From: Apus apus
Lineage: Eukaryota > Chordata > Aves > Apodiformes > Apodidae
Length of the DNA: 64,000 nt
Assembly (NCBI RefSeq): GCF_020740795.1
Contig: NC_067312.1
Span: 41,190,905 to 41,254,904, forward strand
Direction of reading: 5' to 3'
Shown piece after piece: positions 1 to 14,600 of this stretch. Within the stretch, counting starts at the first letter, position 1, and every line of letters starts with the position of its first letter. The notes under the pieces were generated by a model. That model made no database searches, had not been told where the DNA came from, and saw only the letters and a list, made by a program, of their open reading frames with translations. The translations under genes and the position numbers were made by a program.

Positions 1-2675
1 CTATGTGATTATGATAACAGTTTGCCCACAATCATGTCATCTGGAGCTGTATAGAAAATGTGGATCTGGGGGACATGAAAAGTGCTGTTTTAACATGAGC
101 TACTTAAGCTGTGAGGACTGGCAACAGGATATACTACTGCGCTACAACAAACAAGAGGGTCACAAAAAAAATCCCTCCAAAATCTGTTGTGCTCTTGCTA
201 TCATAAGCCAGGATGGATTTTTACCAAAGTCTATACCGAGCACAGCATTGGCGCTTGACAGCAATTTGTTTACTTCAAGAGAAGGTAGACCATGATATCA
301 GTACTGGAGAGGTTTCCTTGGAAATTTAAGTGTGTTCCCTGGAGAGCCAGTAAAGGCAAATACTGAGGAAAAAACAGATGCTGAACCCTGCTTTGTCACA
401 GTGCTGGAGAGGGGATCAGTGCTGTAAGAATAATCATTTTTCATAACCACATGCTTTGGACTGCTCTCCTTTTCTACAGGCTTTGTCTTTCCTTCTTTGT
501 CCCAGAGCCTTTTCCACCTATACCCCACTAGCTCCAAATCACACCTCTGTCTTTAGGCAGGGAACAATATTTATTCCTTGGAAACATTAAAAATCCCTTG
601 CCTGGTAATCAGCCCTTGGAGATTTTTTTGTCTTGTTTTTATGCAGCCCATTTCTGAAGGGGCAGATGCAGAAAAAAAGAAGAAAAAAAAGTGGTATTAA
701 AAAAACCCCATAGTGCTTCAGGTTGAGAAATACCTTTATTTTTACCCTGTGTTAATGTTTCATGTAATCTGTTTTTCCTCAAGGCACTTAATCTGGGATA
801 AATTGTTAGTCACTCAGCTGTGAGAAAAGTACATCCTTTACAATTTGAAATGGATGTGATTCATCTTGCTGGTATGATGGCCTATGAATGTATCTGCTTT
901 GTAGGAAAAGGAATTTCTCTATCTCTTGGTGACATTAATAGCCTATTGGTCTACAGTGTAATGATGATCATCAGATGTGCAATTCTTGGTCTTTCTCTGA
1001 CCACCCAGCTCAGACCTTTCTGGCTCAGACTATCTTGTGCATCATCCCTTTACCAGAACAGAGCTGTTACAAGTGATGAGTAGTTTTACAAGCACACCTA
1101 CACTGGGAAAAGACCATTAGAAGAGTGTTCTAAAATTTAGGAATTGGAGCATATTACCAACATGAGAATGACTTTTAAGTGTAGTGGTGATTATCTTTGC
1201 TTTTACCTGCACCTACAAAAATAGAAACTCGGCTTTTCTAGTGCTTGAAAGATGTCTGGGTCAAGAACATAGAAGTGTCCAGAGACCCTAAGTCTGCAAG
1301 TAAGAGCATGTATAAGAAAGAAGATAGAGTTGAAGACAAGAGGTCTGTAACTGGCAAGGGACAGTGCTGAGAAAGGTGTGGATGTACACAGAAGGACCTC
1401 CATAAGTCCTGTTGGGCAACACTTCAGTCTAGTTTTCTCACCTTGGTAGAACCCTTGCCCAGCTAAGCCTGACTGCCTGCACACAGGTGCTGCCTATGTG
1501 AGCTTTTACATTGTTTTGCTGATTTGTGTTCCCCAGAGTGCTCTGCACAGGGAAAGTCTGAGATTGTTTTGCTCACTTGGTCAGTCTCCATCTTCCTAAA
1601 GTAGACCCAGGTGAACATATGCAAAATAGCAGTGGAAGAACACTGAAGCTTTACCATGTGAATGAGAGAAGGTGGTATTTTAACACCACTGCTCTATCAC
1701 TTTTATTCCAGTTTTCTGCTGGCTTATTGCACTTTGTACACCTTTGGTGGAAAACTGTATGGAAAATACCATACTTGTGGTCAGACTAAGGGACCTCTTT
1801 CTGGCAGCTAAGTAGGAAACCCATGTAAGATACTGAGCAACTGCAGAGTTTTCGTTTTTGGTAAGTTTCATCAGCTCCCTCTGAGCTGCATTCAGAGTGT
1901 TGATCATCAGGCAGTCACTGTACATTCAACAACTAAAAATAATACTATAACTTGAAAGGAATTACCATAACTCTGTGTGTTATATGTAATTATGTAACTT
2001 TATAGAACGTAATTTTTTTTTCCCCCTGATCCTCCTTTAAAATACCATGGTATTTTAAATCTGTCATAATACAAATTACCTGATCATGTGGGCAGTTCTG
2101 TTTTCTTTCTGTCCCAGGAGCCCTTTGAAACCACGTGAATATAGTAACTTTGCTTAAATTAAGTCTTATGTAAAGTTGTGCAAATATTGACTAATTACAC
2201 TTATTAATTAATTTTACAGACAGCTTACATTATAAAACCTTTGAGGTGAGGTAGGGTAAAGGCAGAGCAGTACCTGGCTAGAGTACTACACCTTTCTGAG
2301 TACTTGTGTTTTGTGTCTGTATTTTGTAGAAGCAGCAGAAAGCATATTGGGTAGTGTAACCATAGTGCCAGGTGGTCTGAAGGCATTAGTATTTGTAAAT
2401 GTCTAGAATTGTGTTAGTGTGGAACTTGACGGGGTGCAGCTAAACCCATTAAATAGTGATTTCAGGATTTCAAGGAAGACTGGATTTTAAGGGCAAAGTA
2501 AAGCATAGCTGACAAATTTTGCTGAAGCTGAAGTAAGAGCATTCCAATTGCCTTTTTAGACTGTTCAGAGTTGAGGAGTCAGCTCAGCAAAATCCATTTG
2601 TGACATCTTCCTTGAGAAAAAATTTTGTTGCAGAAAGCAATAGCATGTGTTTAAGGGAAAAGATGATTGATTAAG

Positions 2676-3098
2676 GGAGTGGAACATCTCCCGTCTGAGG
2701 AAAGTCTGAGGGAGCTGAATCTCATTAGCTTGGAGAAGAGGAGACTGAGGGGTGACCTCATTAATGTTTATAAATATGTAGAGGGCAAGTGTCAGGAGGA
2801 TGGAGCCAGGCTCCTCTCAGTGATGTCTAGTGGTACGGCAAGGGGCAATGGGTGCAAGCTGGAGCATAGGAAGTCCCAAGTAAATGTGAGGAAAAGCTTT
2901 TTAACTGTGAGGGGGACAGAACACTGGAACAGGCTGTCCAGTGAGGTTGTTGGAGTCTTCTTCTCTGGAGACGTTCAAAACCTGCCTGGACACATTCCTG
3001 TGTGACCTACTCCAGGGGATCCTGCTTTGCCAGGGGGTCGGACTAGGTGATGTTTTGAGATCCCATCTGTTTCCTAACATTGTGTGATTCTTTGATTC
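2676..3098 (+). mobile_element. CR1 LINE 3' fragment
   Basis: The sequence reads as the CR1 reverse-transcriptase tail and 3' UTR. It has the conserved peptide [19 protein letters not shown], then EHWNRLSSEV, and ends in the CR1 tail repeat (gattctttgattc) at 3,086-3,098. It is truncated at its 5' end, as CR1 insertions usually are, and lies in a RASEF intron in the gene's orientation. Confidence 0.9.
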
Positions 3099-3884
3099 AG
3101 TGAAACTGGAGACAACAAACAAATGGGGCAATATTAATTGCAACTAATGTGTCCTGCTGCAGGACTAAGATTTATCAAGGCATGTCAAAATGGAAGAGGG
3201 TTTGAAAGTATAGAAAGGGACGATTCAGAACAATTCTTCTCATAATCATCAAATACTTATCACATGTTGATATAGAGTGTATGTAGCTTCATCCTTCTAA
3301 AATCCTTAGTATGTATAAAATATTATCACATTGTGCTTATTGCTAATTCATCACTGATACCTGGAGTGATTAAATCAACAGTAGTCTTCCCATGTCATGA
3401 AAGTGTATTACGTTTTGCTCAAGGCATAGGTGATTAGGCAGAGTCACATCAATTTTATTGCATGACTTTTTTTTTCTCTCTTTGTTTTTTTTAAATTTAT
3501 TTTTTATTGCTGCAGTAGTTGTTGAGTCATATTTTTAATTAAGATTACCCATAAAGTTGCCACTCAGGTACAGTGGCCAATTTCAATCTAAAAAAGCCTT
3601 CCAGGCCATTTTCAGGATCCTGCCTTGTTGTGGTTGTATGATTATTGTTTTGTTTCTTAAGTCTAGGTACTACTTTATAAAACTGTCACTGAGATATTTT
3701 AGATCCCTCTGGATGATAGCTGGTCACTGGGCTAAGGAGGAATAATAAATACAGATGGTTTTGTGTCACAGAGGGAGAATAAACTCTTGCAATAACTATC
3801 TTGTGCTTCTGACTACTCCATCTTAAAGCAAACTTGGCTGTGTGACACGATCTCAACAGCATGGACATACCGATTTCTATTTTC

Positions 3885-4075
3885 ACTTCACAGAATGTAT
3901 GGGGCTGGAAGGGACCTTTAAAGGTCATATAGTCCAGCCTCTCCTGCAGTGCACGGGGACCTGGTCAAGTCTGACCTTGAATGTTTCCAGGGGTGGGGCC
4001 TCCACCACCTCTCTGGGCAGCCTGTTCCAGTGCTTCATTACCCTCATTGTAAAGAACTTCTATGTGCATTTGCAT
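3885..4075 (-). mobile_element. CR1 LINE 3' fragment, antisense
   Basis: This is the reverse complement of a CR1 3' end. It starts with cacagaatgtatggggctgg, continues through gaagggacctttaaaggtca, and reaches the region matching the 'gcagcctgttccagtgctt' segment. Both borders are approximate. Confidence 0.88.
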
Positions 4076-5620
4076 ACACTTTGAACAGAAGCTGCAAGAG
4101 GGAGTGGCTGTGGCATTCGTGTGAGAGTGAAAGTTGCAGAAGTACATTACAGGATTATGCTACAAATGTCTTCTGCTCCTGTCACAAAATATAGCAAGCA
4201 AAGGTTGGACTAATTGTTTAATTCTGTACTCCCTCAACGTAAGACGCTGTACCTCCAATTTGCTATGCTATTAGTAATCTGTATGGTAGGAAGCTTCTGG
4301 TATTAACATTATGCATGTGCTATTTTGAACACAGGATTTGCGGTACAGTTTGAAATGCAGTGTAGTTTTAGGGATGTAGCTTCATTTCAGTTTAAAGGCA
4401 GCAGCTGATTAATCCTGCAAAAGATGGGTTGAGAAAAGTTAGAGTACCAACATAGCCTTATAATCTGTTAAAAAAGTTACAGAGATCCTTAGAGATCCAA
4501 CCCTAATTCAGTCACCTGTGATTTAGGGAAGAATCAGGAAAACGTTTGCTCATGTAATGAATATTTGATGTTCGCATCAAGTAACAAGTAATTTTCTGAT
4601 TGTTTGCTTTCTAGGAAACATGGTGATTAGTGGGCATCTTGATGGTGAAATTTTAAAAAGGAAAAAAGAACATTTGAAAACACAGATTTCATGTTTGTAT
4701 TTTATATTTCTAAAAATCATGTCTGTTGACCTAGGTTATGCTGAATTTATTTGCCTTGAAAGACTGATAAACTATCCATCTCGCTGTGGCTAGTGCCATT
4801 TCTATTTTACATGCAACTTATTTAAAGGACTATATGTATATTCACACTCTTTGAACAAGCTATGTTCTTCAGCAGCAAATTCTGGATATGAACAATGTCT
4901 GATTCTATGTAAAATTTGAAGCTGTTCTGGAATAACTTGTTGGCAGTTTTGTTGAGCAGTTTGCATCTCTGAAGGATAATGGTTGAAATGCTAAAAATTC
5001 ATGAAATGTAGGCTCAATCCAAGTATTGAAAATAAATGGAATTTCAACTGAGAGGCTACAGAGAGGCTACATTTTGTAATGTTTGAAGCATAGCCAGGCT
5101 CCTGCTTCAGGCCTACTCAACATTAATGGAAGTGTGGTAGAAATTCTGTAAATGGTAACACCTTGAGTCACTGAACTTATTGTTTGTCCAGCTGCATGTG
5201 CTTGGAAATCGGTGTCTGAATGCTACAAATCTGCTGTACACTTGATATTTAATTGAGATCTGATGAACCCGTAAACTTTTTCATGGATTATGATTAACAT
5301 TAGAGCCACCAATAAACTTGATAAACATTATGGATTACTCCAGTGGCATGATCTTCAATACACCATGAACAGAAGTACAAAAAATTTACTTAAACTGAAA
5401 AGTTTTTCCTACATTAACTAGATTAAAGAAGTAGGAAGGGTAAAAATAATTTAGAAGAATTCAGACATACTATGCTGAATGTTCAAAGTCCATATCTAAC
5501 TTGCTAAATCTTAAAAATAAGCAAAGAGGGGATTATCTTAATTAGTAATGTGGTTTTCTTAAGCCAGTTATAGAATGTTATTCCAGGTAGGTCTTTTAAA
5601 GTGGTATCTCTCTTTTTCAG

Positions 5621-8600
5621 ACAAGATCAGGTCAGTGTTCTGTATCAGAACATACACATAGCAGAACCAAGATTAATCCAGCCATATGAACATGTCATTA
5701 AGAACTTCATTCGAGAGATCAAACTTCAAAGCACAGAGATGGAAACTTTGGCCATTGCGGTAAAAAGGTATAGTGAGTTGTGTTTGTTGTTCAGTTAATG
5801 CAGTTGCTTTTTCCTCTCTCACACTTTGTTGGGTTAAACTAGTGGGAGTTAATACCAAAACATGTCATGCAGATTATTTCTATAAACAAGAGTTCAAAGG
5901 TTAGTTTTTGTGCATGCACATATGCACAAGCACCTATAGCAGCTTACAGATTATTCCCTGTTAATGTTTTGGGTAAGTTGTGGATCAAATTTTTGCAGGC
6001 TGTATTTGTATGCTTAATGTCTTAAAAAATGTGACTCCTCTTCCTTCATTGCAACTTTGAGTTTTAGCATATTTTCCCATGATACCTTCATTTTATAAGT
6101 CATATTCTTGCTTCTTCAGCTTCCACGGGTGTATTTACCTGTTGTAAATACTCAGCATTTGCAATCTCACATCATTACTGCCAAAACCAAACAAATTAGC
6201 TCTGGACAGAGATCTTGTATATGTGCATGTTGCAAGTTGCTGTAGTTATCCTTTTGAAGTCTCTTCATAGGATAACCAGAGGGACCTTTTGTCTCTGTAA
6301 CTGAATTTTCAAAGTGCAGATGTGATGTATTTCGTACTAATCATGGGCTGTCTGCTGCTCTTTAAAATCTAATTTGCTTGTGTCTTCAAATTAATTTGTG
6401 AATTTGTTTCCCAACCATACCATTTTCACAGTCTGGACAGTTTGAGGCTGTTTTCATGTCTGTCTGTCTGATTTGTTTCAGCTGAGGTAGACAGATGTGT
6501 TTCACAACTTTTCTCTCAAGCCAGAGGGTAATTCCTAAGAGTGTATTTACTTTTAAATTTTAGAGCTCAAGATAAAGCGGCAGTTCAGCTCAGTGAGCTG
6601 GAGGAAGAGATGGAACAACGGATACAGGCTGCAGAGCATAAAGTTAAAAAGGAAGTGAGTATTATATATTTACAGAATGTTGTAATTACCAAACTCTCAG
6701 TGGTCTTAAGCAGGATAGGTGGCCAGGTGTGTTTTTGATCCTGATGGACTAACTCAAAGCCACTAAAGGCAGTGTCTGGGTGAAAAGAAGCTATCCATGA
6801 GACTGAAAATGTGTTCTCTTCATGCTTTCCCAAGGAGGAATGGCTGCTCATATATAATAAACCAAGAAAAAAAAGCCACTTTTTTTTTTTGAGAATGTGA
6901 TGGCCTAGAGGAATTTATTTCTGAGACTAGTATTGGAAACAGATTGGAGAAAATAACCTTTCATCATAATAGAACCTAGTTCTTCTAGGAGATAAATTTA
7001 TGCAGAAATTAATACTTTGAACATTTGTTCCCAATCTGTGTATCTGCCTGGAGTGGTGGTCTTTCTTTCCCCCATTCTCATCTTCCACCTAGATTTGAGA
7101 GTTAGGGATGTAAGAGAGGATAATTGTGATGACAGTGTGTGAGTGCCTGGACCTCCCAACGTTGATGGGAAATTCCGTTTCAGTGTGCTCAAGTTTTAGC
7201 TGTTGTTTCAACCAACTTGCAGTCTTGATGGAAGAGTACAAGAGTCCTCTTCCCCTTATCCATGGAAAGACACATTACAGCCACATATGGCTGTGTAATT
7301 CTAGGCAGAAAGCAGTACAGTAAAACTACCCCACCTGTATTGTCTCCTTCATGTTGAACTGTTGCTAAATTAAGTAAGATTAACATAACTGTTATGTGCA
7401 TAAGAATAACATTTTGTGAAAGTGTTCTAATGTGGACATGAATCAATTTATTAAAACATAATACTCTGAGCATAATTATCACTTTGTAGAACATATAACT
7501 TACTGAAAGTCTGTGTATTTGGTACAGGTTATTTCACCAACATGTTTGCAGAATCAGAAGCAACAAAGTGCGTGATCTGCCAACTTGCTGATTTTAAATA
7601 GTTCACAGTAATTGATCTGTGAAGGAAAATGTTATTCTGATAGATTTGCTTCAAACACCATCTTTTTTTGTACAGTAGGAAGCACTCCTACCAAACCATA
7701 AGTCAGCTGTTTTCTTAGAAACAAAATATAGTGATATAAAAATGTTAAAGTTTTCACACCAGCAAAATAGCATATCATAATATGCCGAACGGATGATACT
7801 GCAACTCTCAATACAGATAAACTTTCCATTTCCAGAGAGACTGAGCATTTATGATTAGAAAATAAATTAATTTGCTCTGAAAAATTTCTGTTCTGCAGAA
7901 AGTGGTAAATCACTGAAAAGTCCCTGAAGTCTCTTTTTCACTACTGTAAAAAGATGACTGGGATGTGTGTATCCACTCATTCTGAGGACAGTTATGTACT
8001 AGCATTATGTAAAATCCATCTGCTATGTGTTATCTTCATCTAGTCTGTATTTCTCATGCTAAAAAGTCCTCAAATTGTCATCAAGTTGTGTGGATTTTGT
8101 TCACGCAACTGTTCACACCTAACTATAGATACGAAGGATGGGCTGTATCTTGTTTCATGCTGTGCTCTTTTAATTTTCACTCATAAATACTCTGTTTAGC
8201 TTGTAGCTCCACATACTCCACCTACAAAAACGCCCTGAAAGTAAATGTAAGTTATTTACTTTGTGGGATTGTACTAAATTGTTAATCGTAATGCCTGCAA
8301 TCAGCGCAATTGTTTAAGAGTGATCTCACTCATGCCACCATGACACCTGCTTCTGCATGATACTATCTGTAGGTTGAGCCTATCCTATATTTTGTTTCTT
8401 CAAGGGAAGCAAATAGTTACCAAACATTACCTCGGAGTATATAGCTGCCAACAGTAAAAGAATCTATCTTAAGCTGATTACTTTGATTATCATTTTAACA
8501 CATGGATTATAATTTTACCACACAGATGTCAACATCACCTACAGGAAAACACTGAATTCTGAGCAAGGTCCATGTCTGTCTTTTCTTTGTGAGAACTCAA

Positions 8601-11600
8601 CATGTCTCACTGACATCATGTGTCACTGCTGTGTTCAGGTTTCTTGTATTCTGAAACTGTCTATTAAATTCTTGGAGAGTGATGGGAGTGAGTTGAACAC
8701 TTGGTCATCTATAGCATTTGAAATGTACTGTTCTTGCAGTTGTGCTTGGTGTAACTTTCTTTCAAAATCTGTTTTGATTAAAATAAAACTCAGTGTACTT
8801 TGTCTGATATTCAGGTCAAGTACCATAGTAAACTAAAGATACTGTCATCAGCATAACTTTACTGGATGTGGGCATGTAATATGAAACCTTTGAAAGGAAA
8901 AAAATGTAGAAAACCCCCAGAAATAAATAGCTGATGGGGGCACAGTAATGTTCTTACTAGCACATTGTGTGCTTAGGCATAGAAGTCTGGCTTGAAAGAA
9001 AACATGTACTGTCCTGTTTTTTCTGTTGGTGTGTCTATATACATCTGTATATGCAATACATACCTAAATCTATGTACAAGTAAAATTTGAACACTTTCAT
9101 TTTTTATTTTTTTTTTTATATGTGACATTGAAACTGTTAATCATGGGAGACTATGACATAAGTAGCAAACAATTCACCCGCTGTTTGCCTCCACATTACC
9201 ATTTTATGTCTGAATATTTTATAAGTGGACTGCAAGTACAGAATTGGGTACCGGTGGATCCTAAGGAAGGGGCAGATTGATTTACTGAAAAAACAAAATT
9301 GCACACAGTCTAGGGGCAAATTTTGTTTTTTTCAAACTGATGAATGCACTTTTTAAGAAACATTTGAAACCTGTCTCAACTTCTAATGAGATAAAAAAAT
9401 ATTGCAGGAGAAGCGAAAAGCTGAAGAAGCACTAAATGAGCTGAAGCGCCAGTATGATACTGAAGTTGGGGATCTTCAGGTGACAATAAAAAAACTTAAA
9501 AAAGTGAGTTGAAGTCATTGGAAGATTTTTTTAAGGTGTTTTAAGAGATGATGACCTTATAAAGTGCCTTCCCCAAGATAAATAATCATAACTGTAGTTT
9601 TTTTAATTTAAGGTGTATTAGCAAATGGACACTGCAAATACTTTGTTAAGTTGTGTTGTCATTCTGTGCTGTTATATTTGTTCTGTGGCATTTACTGAAA
9701 TATTTAGGAAAGGGATCAACTGCTAGCCAAATGCTGTTGCCAAAGTATTTTCTAGATCCATCAATTTGTGAACACTGCAGTTACCTAGCTTTGCGTTTGG
9801 TACATCAGAAATAGTCTAATATATTGCTTTTAAGTATTTGTAATTCATAGTTTTAGATGAATTTGGCAACCCAAATATATTAATTTACTGCATTACAGTA
9901 CTATAATGCCTTTTATCATCTAGGTAATGGTAGAGGTGGGTTTAAGCTGAAATTTTAAACTTAAATTACTAGTGAAACTCGTTATTACTAGTTGGAACCT
10001 GATTCCAGTGTTATCTTTTAATCTCATACCTAAGCATAAGTAAACCGAAGTCTCAGATACAAATATTGGTTTGGGTTAATCTGTAATTTTAGTTTAATTT
10101 TGTCATTAGATTTTGCTGTAAGTTTTACCAGAAATACAGTGAGCAGTGAGGATATATTTTTGGTTCTTCTTACTTGCACTTAAAAGTGCATTGGTAGAAA
10201 TGGAAGTTCATTACAAGAAATATGAGAGCTTGTAGGACAAATAGTGCACAAATGAGGTAGAATGTACTTTTTTTTTTTTTTTTAATGTTAGTGGGGATAA
10301 AATGGAACGTCTCAATAGCTGGCTTCTGTGTCACTAGTTAGGCATATTCAGCCCTTACAGACTGCAAAATGTTCATTAAACATTTTAAAGTATTGACTTA
10401 AAAGATTGTACAGAAACCCAGAAATTTTTGGAGTAATGCTGCCTACTCACAGAGTTGAGAAAATTATGCATTTTAAAAACTTTAACAGCTGTAACATCTT
10501 TTAGGGGCTATTTCTTGTGATTTCCATTACTTTTTATGTACTTGGATCAGAACAATCAATGGCATAGATTAACTGTTAGGCTTTTTATCCTTCTAGCTGG
10601 AGGAGCAATCAAAAAATGTAAATCACAAGGAAGATGTGGTTGAATTGAAAAAAAGAATGCATGATATGTTACTGGTAAGAGATTATTATAATTTGAATCA
10701 TATCAATATGAATTAACATCTTCAGTTAGCCTCAGTTTTATATTTGTTGCAATAGAGATTGTGAGGTGTGAGGGTTTTTGTTTGTTTGTTTGTTTGTTTT
10801 TTCCATGTGTAGTACTGGTAAGCTAAGAAAGGCACTTTTAAAGTTGCTCATAAGTGTATGAGGATCTTTAGCATGGAAAACACCTTTCTCTATAAATACA
10901 TGCACATTCTAGGTATCACATTTAGAAATGGCTTGAGATTATGTAGTCCCTTTTTGTGTAACTGAAAAGGCACACAAAAATTCAGTGGTTCTTGCATGCT
11001 AATTTAGTGACTTCTCTGTTGATTTAGAGTTCTTTCATTTTCTTTCTTCCTATGTGCTCCAGTTTTCTACTATTTCATGTTTTGTTTAATTTTGATAGTT
11101 TGCCATTACAATATGTCAGGTGTTTGGCAGCAAACATCTACTTTTTTTTTTTTCTTTTTTAAGGAAAATCAGAAGCTAAAAAAAGATCTTTTAGAAGCAC
11201 AGACAAATATAGCTTTTCTGCAGAGTGAATTAGATAGCTTGAAAAGCGAGTATGCAGATCAAACTTTGAACACTGAGAGGTAAGGTGCTTCTACATGATA
11301 ATATTTTCACCACAGGAAGAAAATCTGTTATCTGATGTACTTATTATGTATGCAGTTGGTAACTGTTATTTTCTAAATTTGCCATGAATGATAGGTACAC
11401 ATTTGACGTTTTACAAAGCGTGCCATTACTTCTGTTCACTTCTCTTGTCAGGTTTCTGAAAGACCTAGTTTTGGATATGAAGCAAATTCTCATAGTCTTG
11501 CAAGGAAATCCATTGATTTTGTTTGGACTTTGATTAGGAGTTAAAGATAGAGCATCACATACTTTTTTACTCCATTACTTTCACTCAGATGAATATCTTT

Positions 11601-14600
11601 ATGAATATTACGGAGAATAGATTTGAAAGCCTCCCATGTCAGTCTAAACCAGTTTTTTTCAAAGTAAATGAAACCTGCTTCTAGATACTCATTTAAAGGA
11701 ACGTAAATGACAGTTTTATTATATGCTTATCCTCAGATAACACAAATGATATTCAAGGGGAAAGGAAGCAGTCCATATGATTATTTTGTTGATCATCTTT
11801 CACAGTCTTTGTTGAGATATAATGGCAGAGATAATTGAGTTTACCAAGTGATTTTGCTTTGCGTAAAATGACTTTTTACATATTTCAGCGGAAAAGTAAA
11901 TGTTTTTGAGATTATATATTTTCCCAATATATTTATCACCTCTTATAAATATTTTTTGCAGAGACCTAGAAATTATCCGAGAGTATACTGAAGACAGAGA
12001 TAACCTGGAAAGACAAATTGAAATACTTCAGTAAGTTCTTGGTAATTCAGGTTTTTCTTTAAAAAAATTGTGCTGACATATTTGAGGGTAAATGTTTTTT
12101 GTATGCAAAAGACTGGCATGAGATTTGGAAAAATATACCAAGTAAAACTACTGAAAGGCCTCAATTCTTATAGAAAAAACAGTACTAATCTTTATAATTT
12201 CATTTTAAGTTTATGTTCTGTGTACTCAAGTCAGATACTCATGAGACAACATTTATTGCTGTGGCATCTGAGTTTTGTGTTTCTCACTGATGTTTTTATT
12301 TGATCATCCTGCTTGACCAGTCTGATTTCCTTCTATGACCAGGTGACCTGCATAGTGGATGAGGGAAAGGCTGTGTACGTTTTCTGTCTGGACTTTACTA
12401 AAGTCTTTGACACAGTCTCCCACAATATCTCCTAGAGAAGCAGGAGAATTATGGCATAGGCAGGTGCGCTCTTTGCTGGGTAAAAAACTGGCTGGATGGC
12501 AAGGCCCAGATAGTTATGAACGGGGCTGGATCCAGTTGGTGGCCAGTCACCAGTGGTGTCCCTCAGGGCTCAGTTTGGTGTGCAGTCTTGTTCACTATTT
12601 TTATCAATGATCTGGCTGAGGGGATTGAGTACACCCTCAGTAAGTTTGCAGATGACACCAAACCAGGAGGGAGTGGTGATCTGCTTGAGGGTAGGAAGGC
12701 TCTGCAGAAGGACCTGAATAGGCTGAATAAACAGACTGAGCCAACTGTATGAGATTTAACAAGGCCAAGTGCTGGGTCCTGCACTTGGGTCACAACAACA
12801 CCATGCAACGCTACAGGCTTGGGGGGCAGAGTAGCTTGGAAGCTGCTCAGAGGAAAAGGACCTGGGGGTGGTGGTTGACAGCTGGCTAAACATGATCCAG
12901 CAGTGTGCCCAGGTGGCCAAGAAGGTCAATGGTATTCTGTCCTGCATCAGGAATAGCATAGCCAGAGGGACCAGGGAAGCAATTGGCTGCCTGTACTTGA
13001 CACTGGTGAGGCTGCACCTCAAGTATCATGTTCAGTTTTGGGCCACTCGCTACAGGAGGATCATTATGGTGCTGGAGTGAGTCCAGAGAAGAACTACCAA
13101 GCTGGTAAAGAGTCTAGAGCACAAGTCCTGTGAGGAGAGACTAAGGGAACTAGGGTTATTTAGTTTGGAGAATAGGAGGCTGAGGGGAGATCTCACTGCC
13201 CTCTACAGCTACCTGAAAGGAGGGTGCAGTGGGGTGTGTGTTGGCCTCTTCTCCCAAGTGAATAATGCCACAGTTTTCAAGTTTTGTTTGTGGTAAGTTA
13301 AATAATTTTTGATGTCTTATTTATGCTACTCCTGGAAGCTAAAGTATGTATGTTTCCCTGTTAGATCAGCTAATAGAAAGCTACATGACAGCAATGATGG
13401 TTTAAGAAGTGCACTTGAAAACAGCTTCAGCAGGTACAACAGATCATTGGTATGTATTTATAATTTTATTATGTTGTACTAGAAGATTTAAGAATTTAAA
13501 ACACCATATGCATATTTGCTTGTATTTTGCCGGGTACTCAGAAAATCCTTTTTTTTTTCAGTGGACTCACTCTGGGTATACACCTGTATAGTTGAATTTT
13601 GTAGGATTTTACTTGTGTTATGTGAAATAATGGGATTTTGTTAGAGATGCTTTCTGAAGTGCTTGAGACTTTTTTTTTTAATATCACATGGCAAATGTAT
13701 CTGAGAAGGTGAATAAATCAGCAATTTCTCTTGCACTGAAGTGAGCATATTTGTTTTATATATATAGGAGTGCCCTATCACTGAAAACACACTTTTTTTT
13801 TCAGAAAACTGCTTTCTTTTAGTAGCAAGTTCTTAACCTAGTTTGAACTTTTGTTCATGTGAATAGCAATGACTGATGATAATAGGTACCTCATCAGGCC
13901 CTTTTAGGCTATCACAACTGTGTGAGGATGACTTGTAACCAATGTAACCTGGCATACTCCGAAACAGAGAAAGGAAGGCTTAAAAGTTGTAAAATATCTA
14001 CTTTACAGTGCCATTTTGCAACATTGGGAAAGTGTTAAACTCCCAAATAAATGATTGGGCAAACCATTACACCATCAGGAAAGCAGCTAATTGTTTTAGA
14101 TGGATGAGTCTGAAATAATGATCCCACAGAGACAAGAGTTACCAGGAAGGAGGAAAAGAGGGTCATTACCTGTTTTCAGCATACCATACTGACGAGTGTG
14201 TCTTTTGCTGATACTGGCTTTGAGAGATTCACTGCAGATGCAACAAGAGATATCATCATTTCCTTCTGCTGTGCCCTGAACAGAAGCAAGAGAAGCAGAT
14301 TACAGAGATGACAGATGAAACTGTTCCCAGTGAATAAATATATAGAGGGACAGTAGAACATGTGAAATACTCTGTCATGTAGAGCTCTTTCCTTCTTTCC
14401 GCTATCTCACTCAAGATCCAGGAGCTGTCTTTACTGAAATGAGCTCAGCTAGTGGCATTTCTGTTTTCACTCTAGTAGTCAACGTGCCGTTAAAATAAGC
14501 CTCTTGGCTTTTCCATTGTCTTTTGTGGTTGAGTACGGCCAGCAACTTCAGTATTACTGCAACAGTGGAGCCAAAGTACTGCAAGTAAGGGGACTTTTGA

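Larger units (their letters stand above)
1..5620 (+). other. RASEF intron (5' part of gene lies before the window)
   Basis: This AT-rich stretch precedes the first RASEF exon visible here. I found no EF-hand coding exon in it. The known EF-hand exons of RASEF should therefore lie upstream of base 1. It holds two CR1 fragments (about 2,676-3,098 and 3,885-4,075). Otherwise I see no coding signal, RNA gene or other element. Confidence 0.6.
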
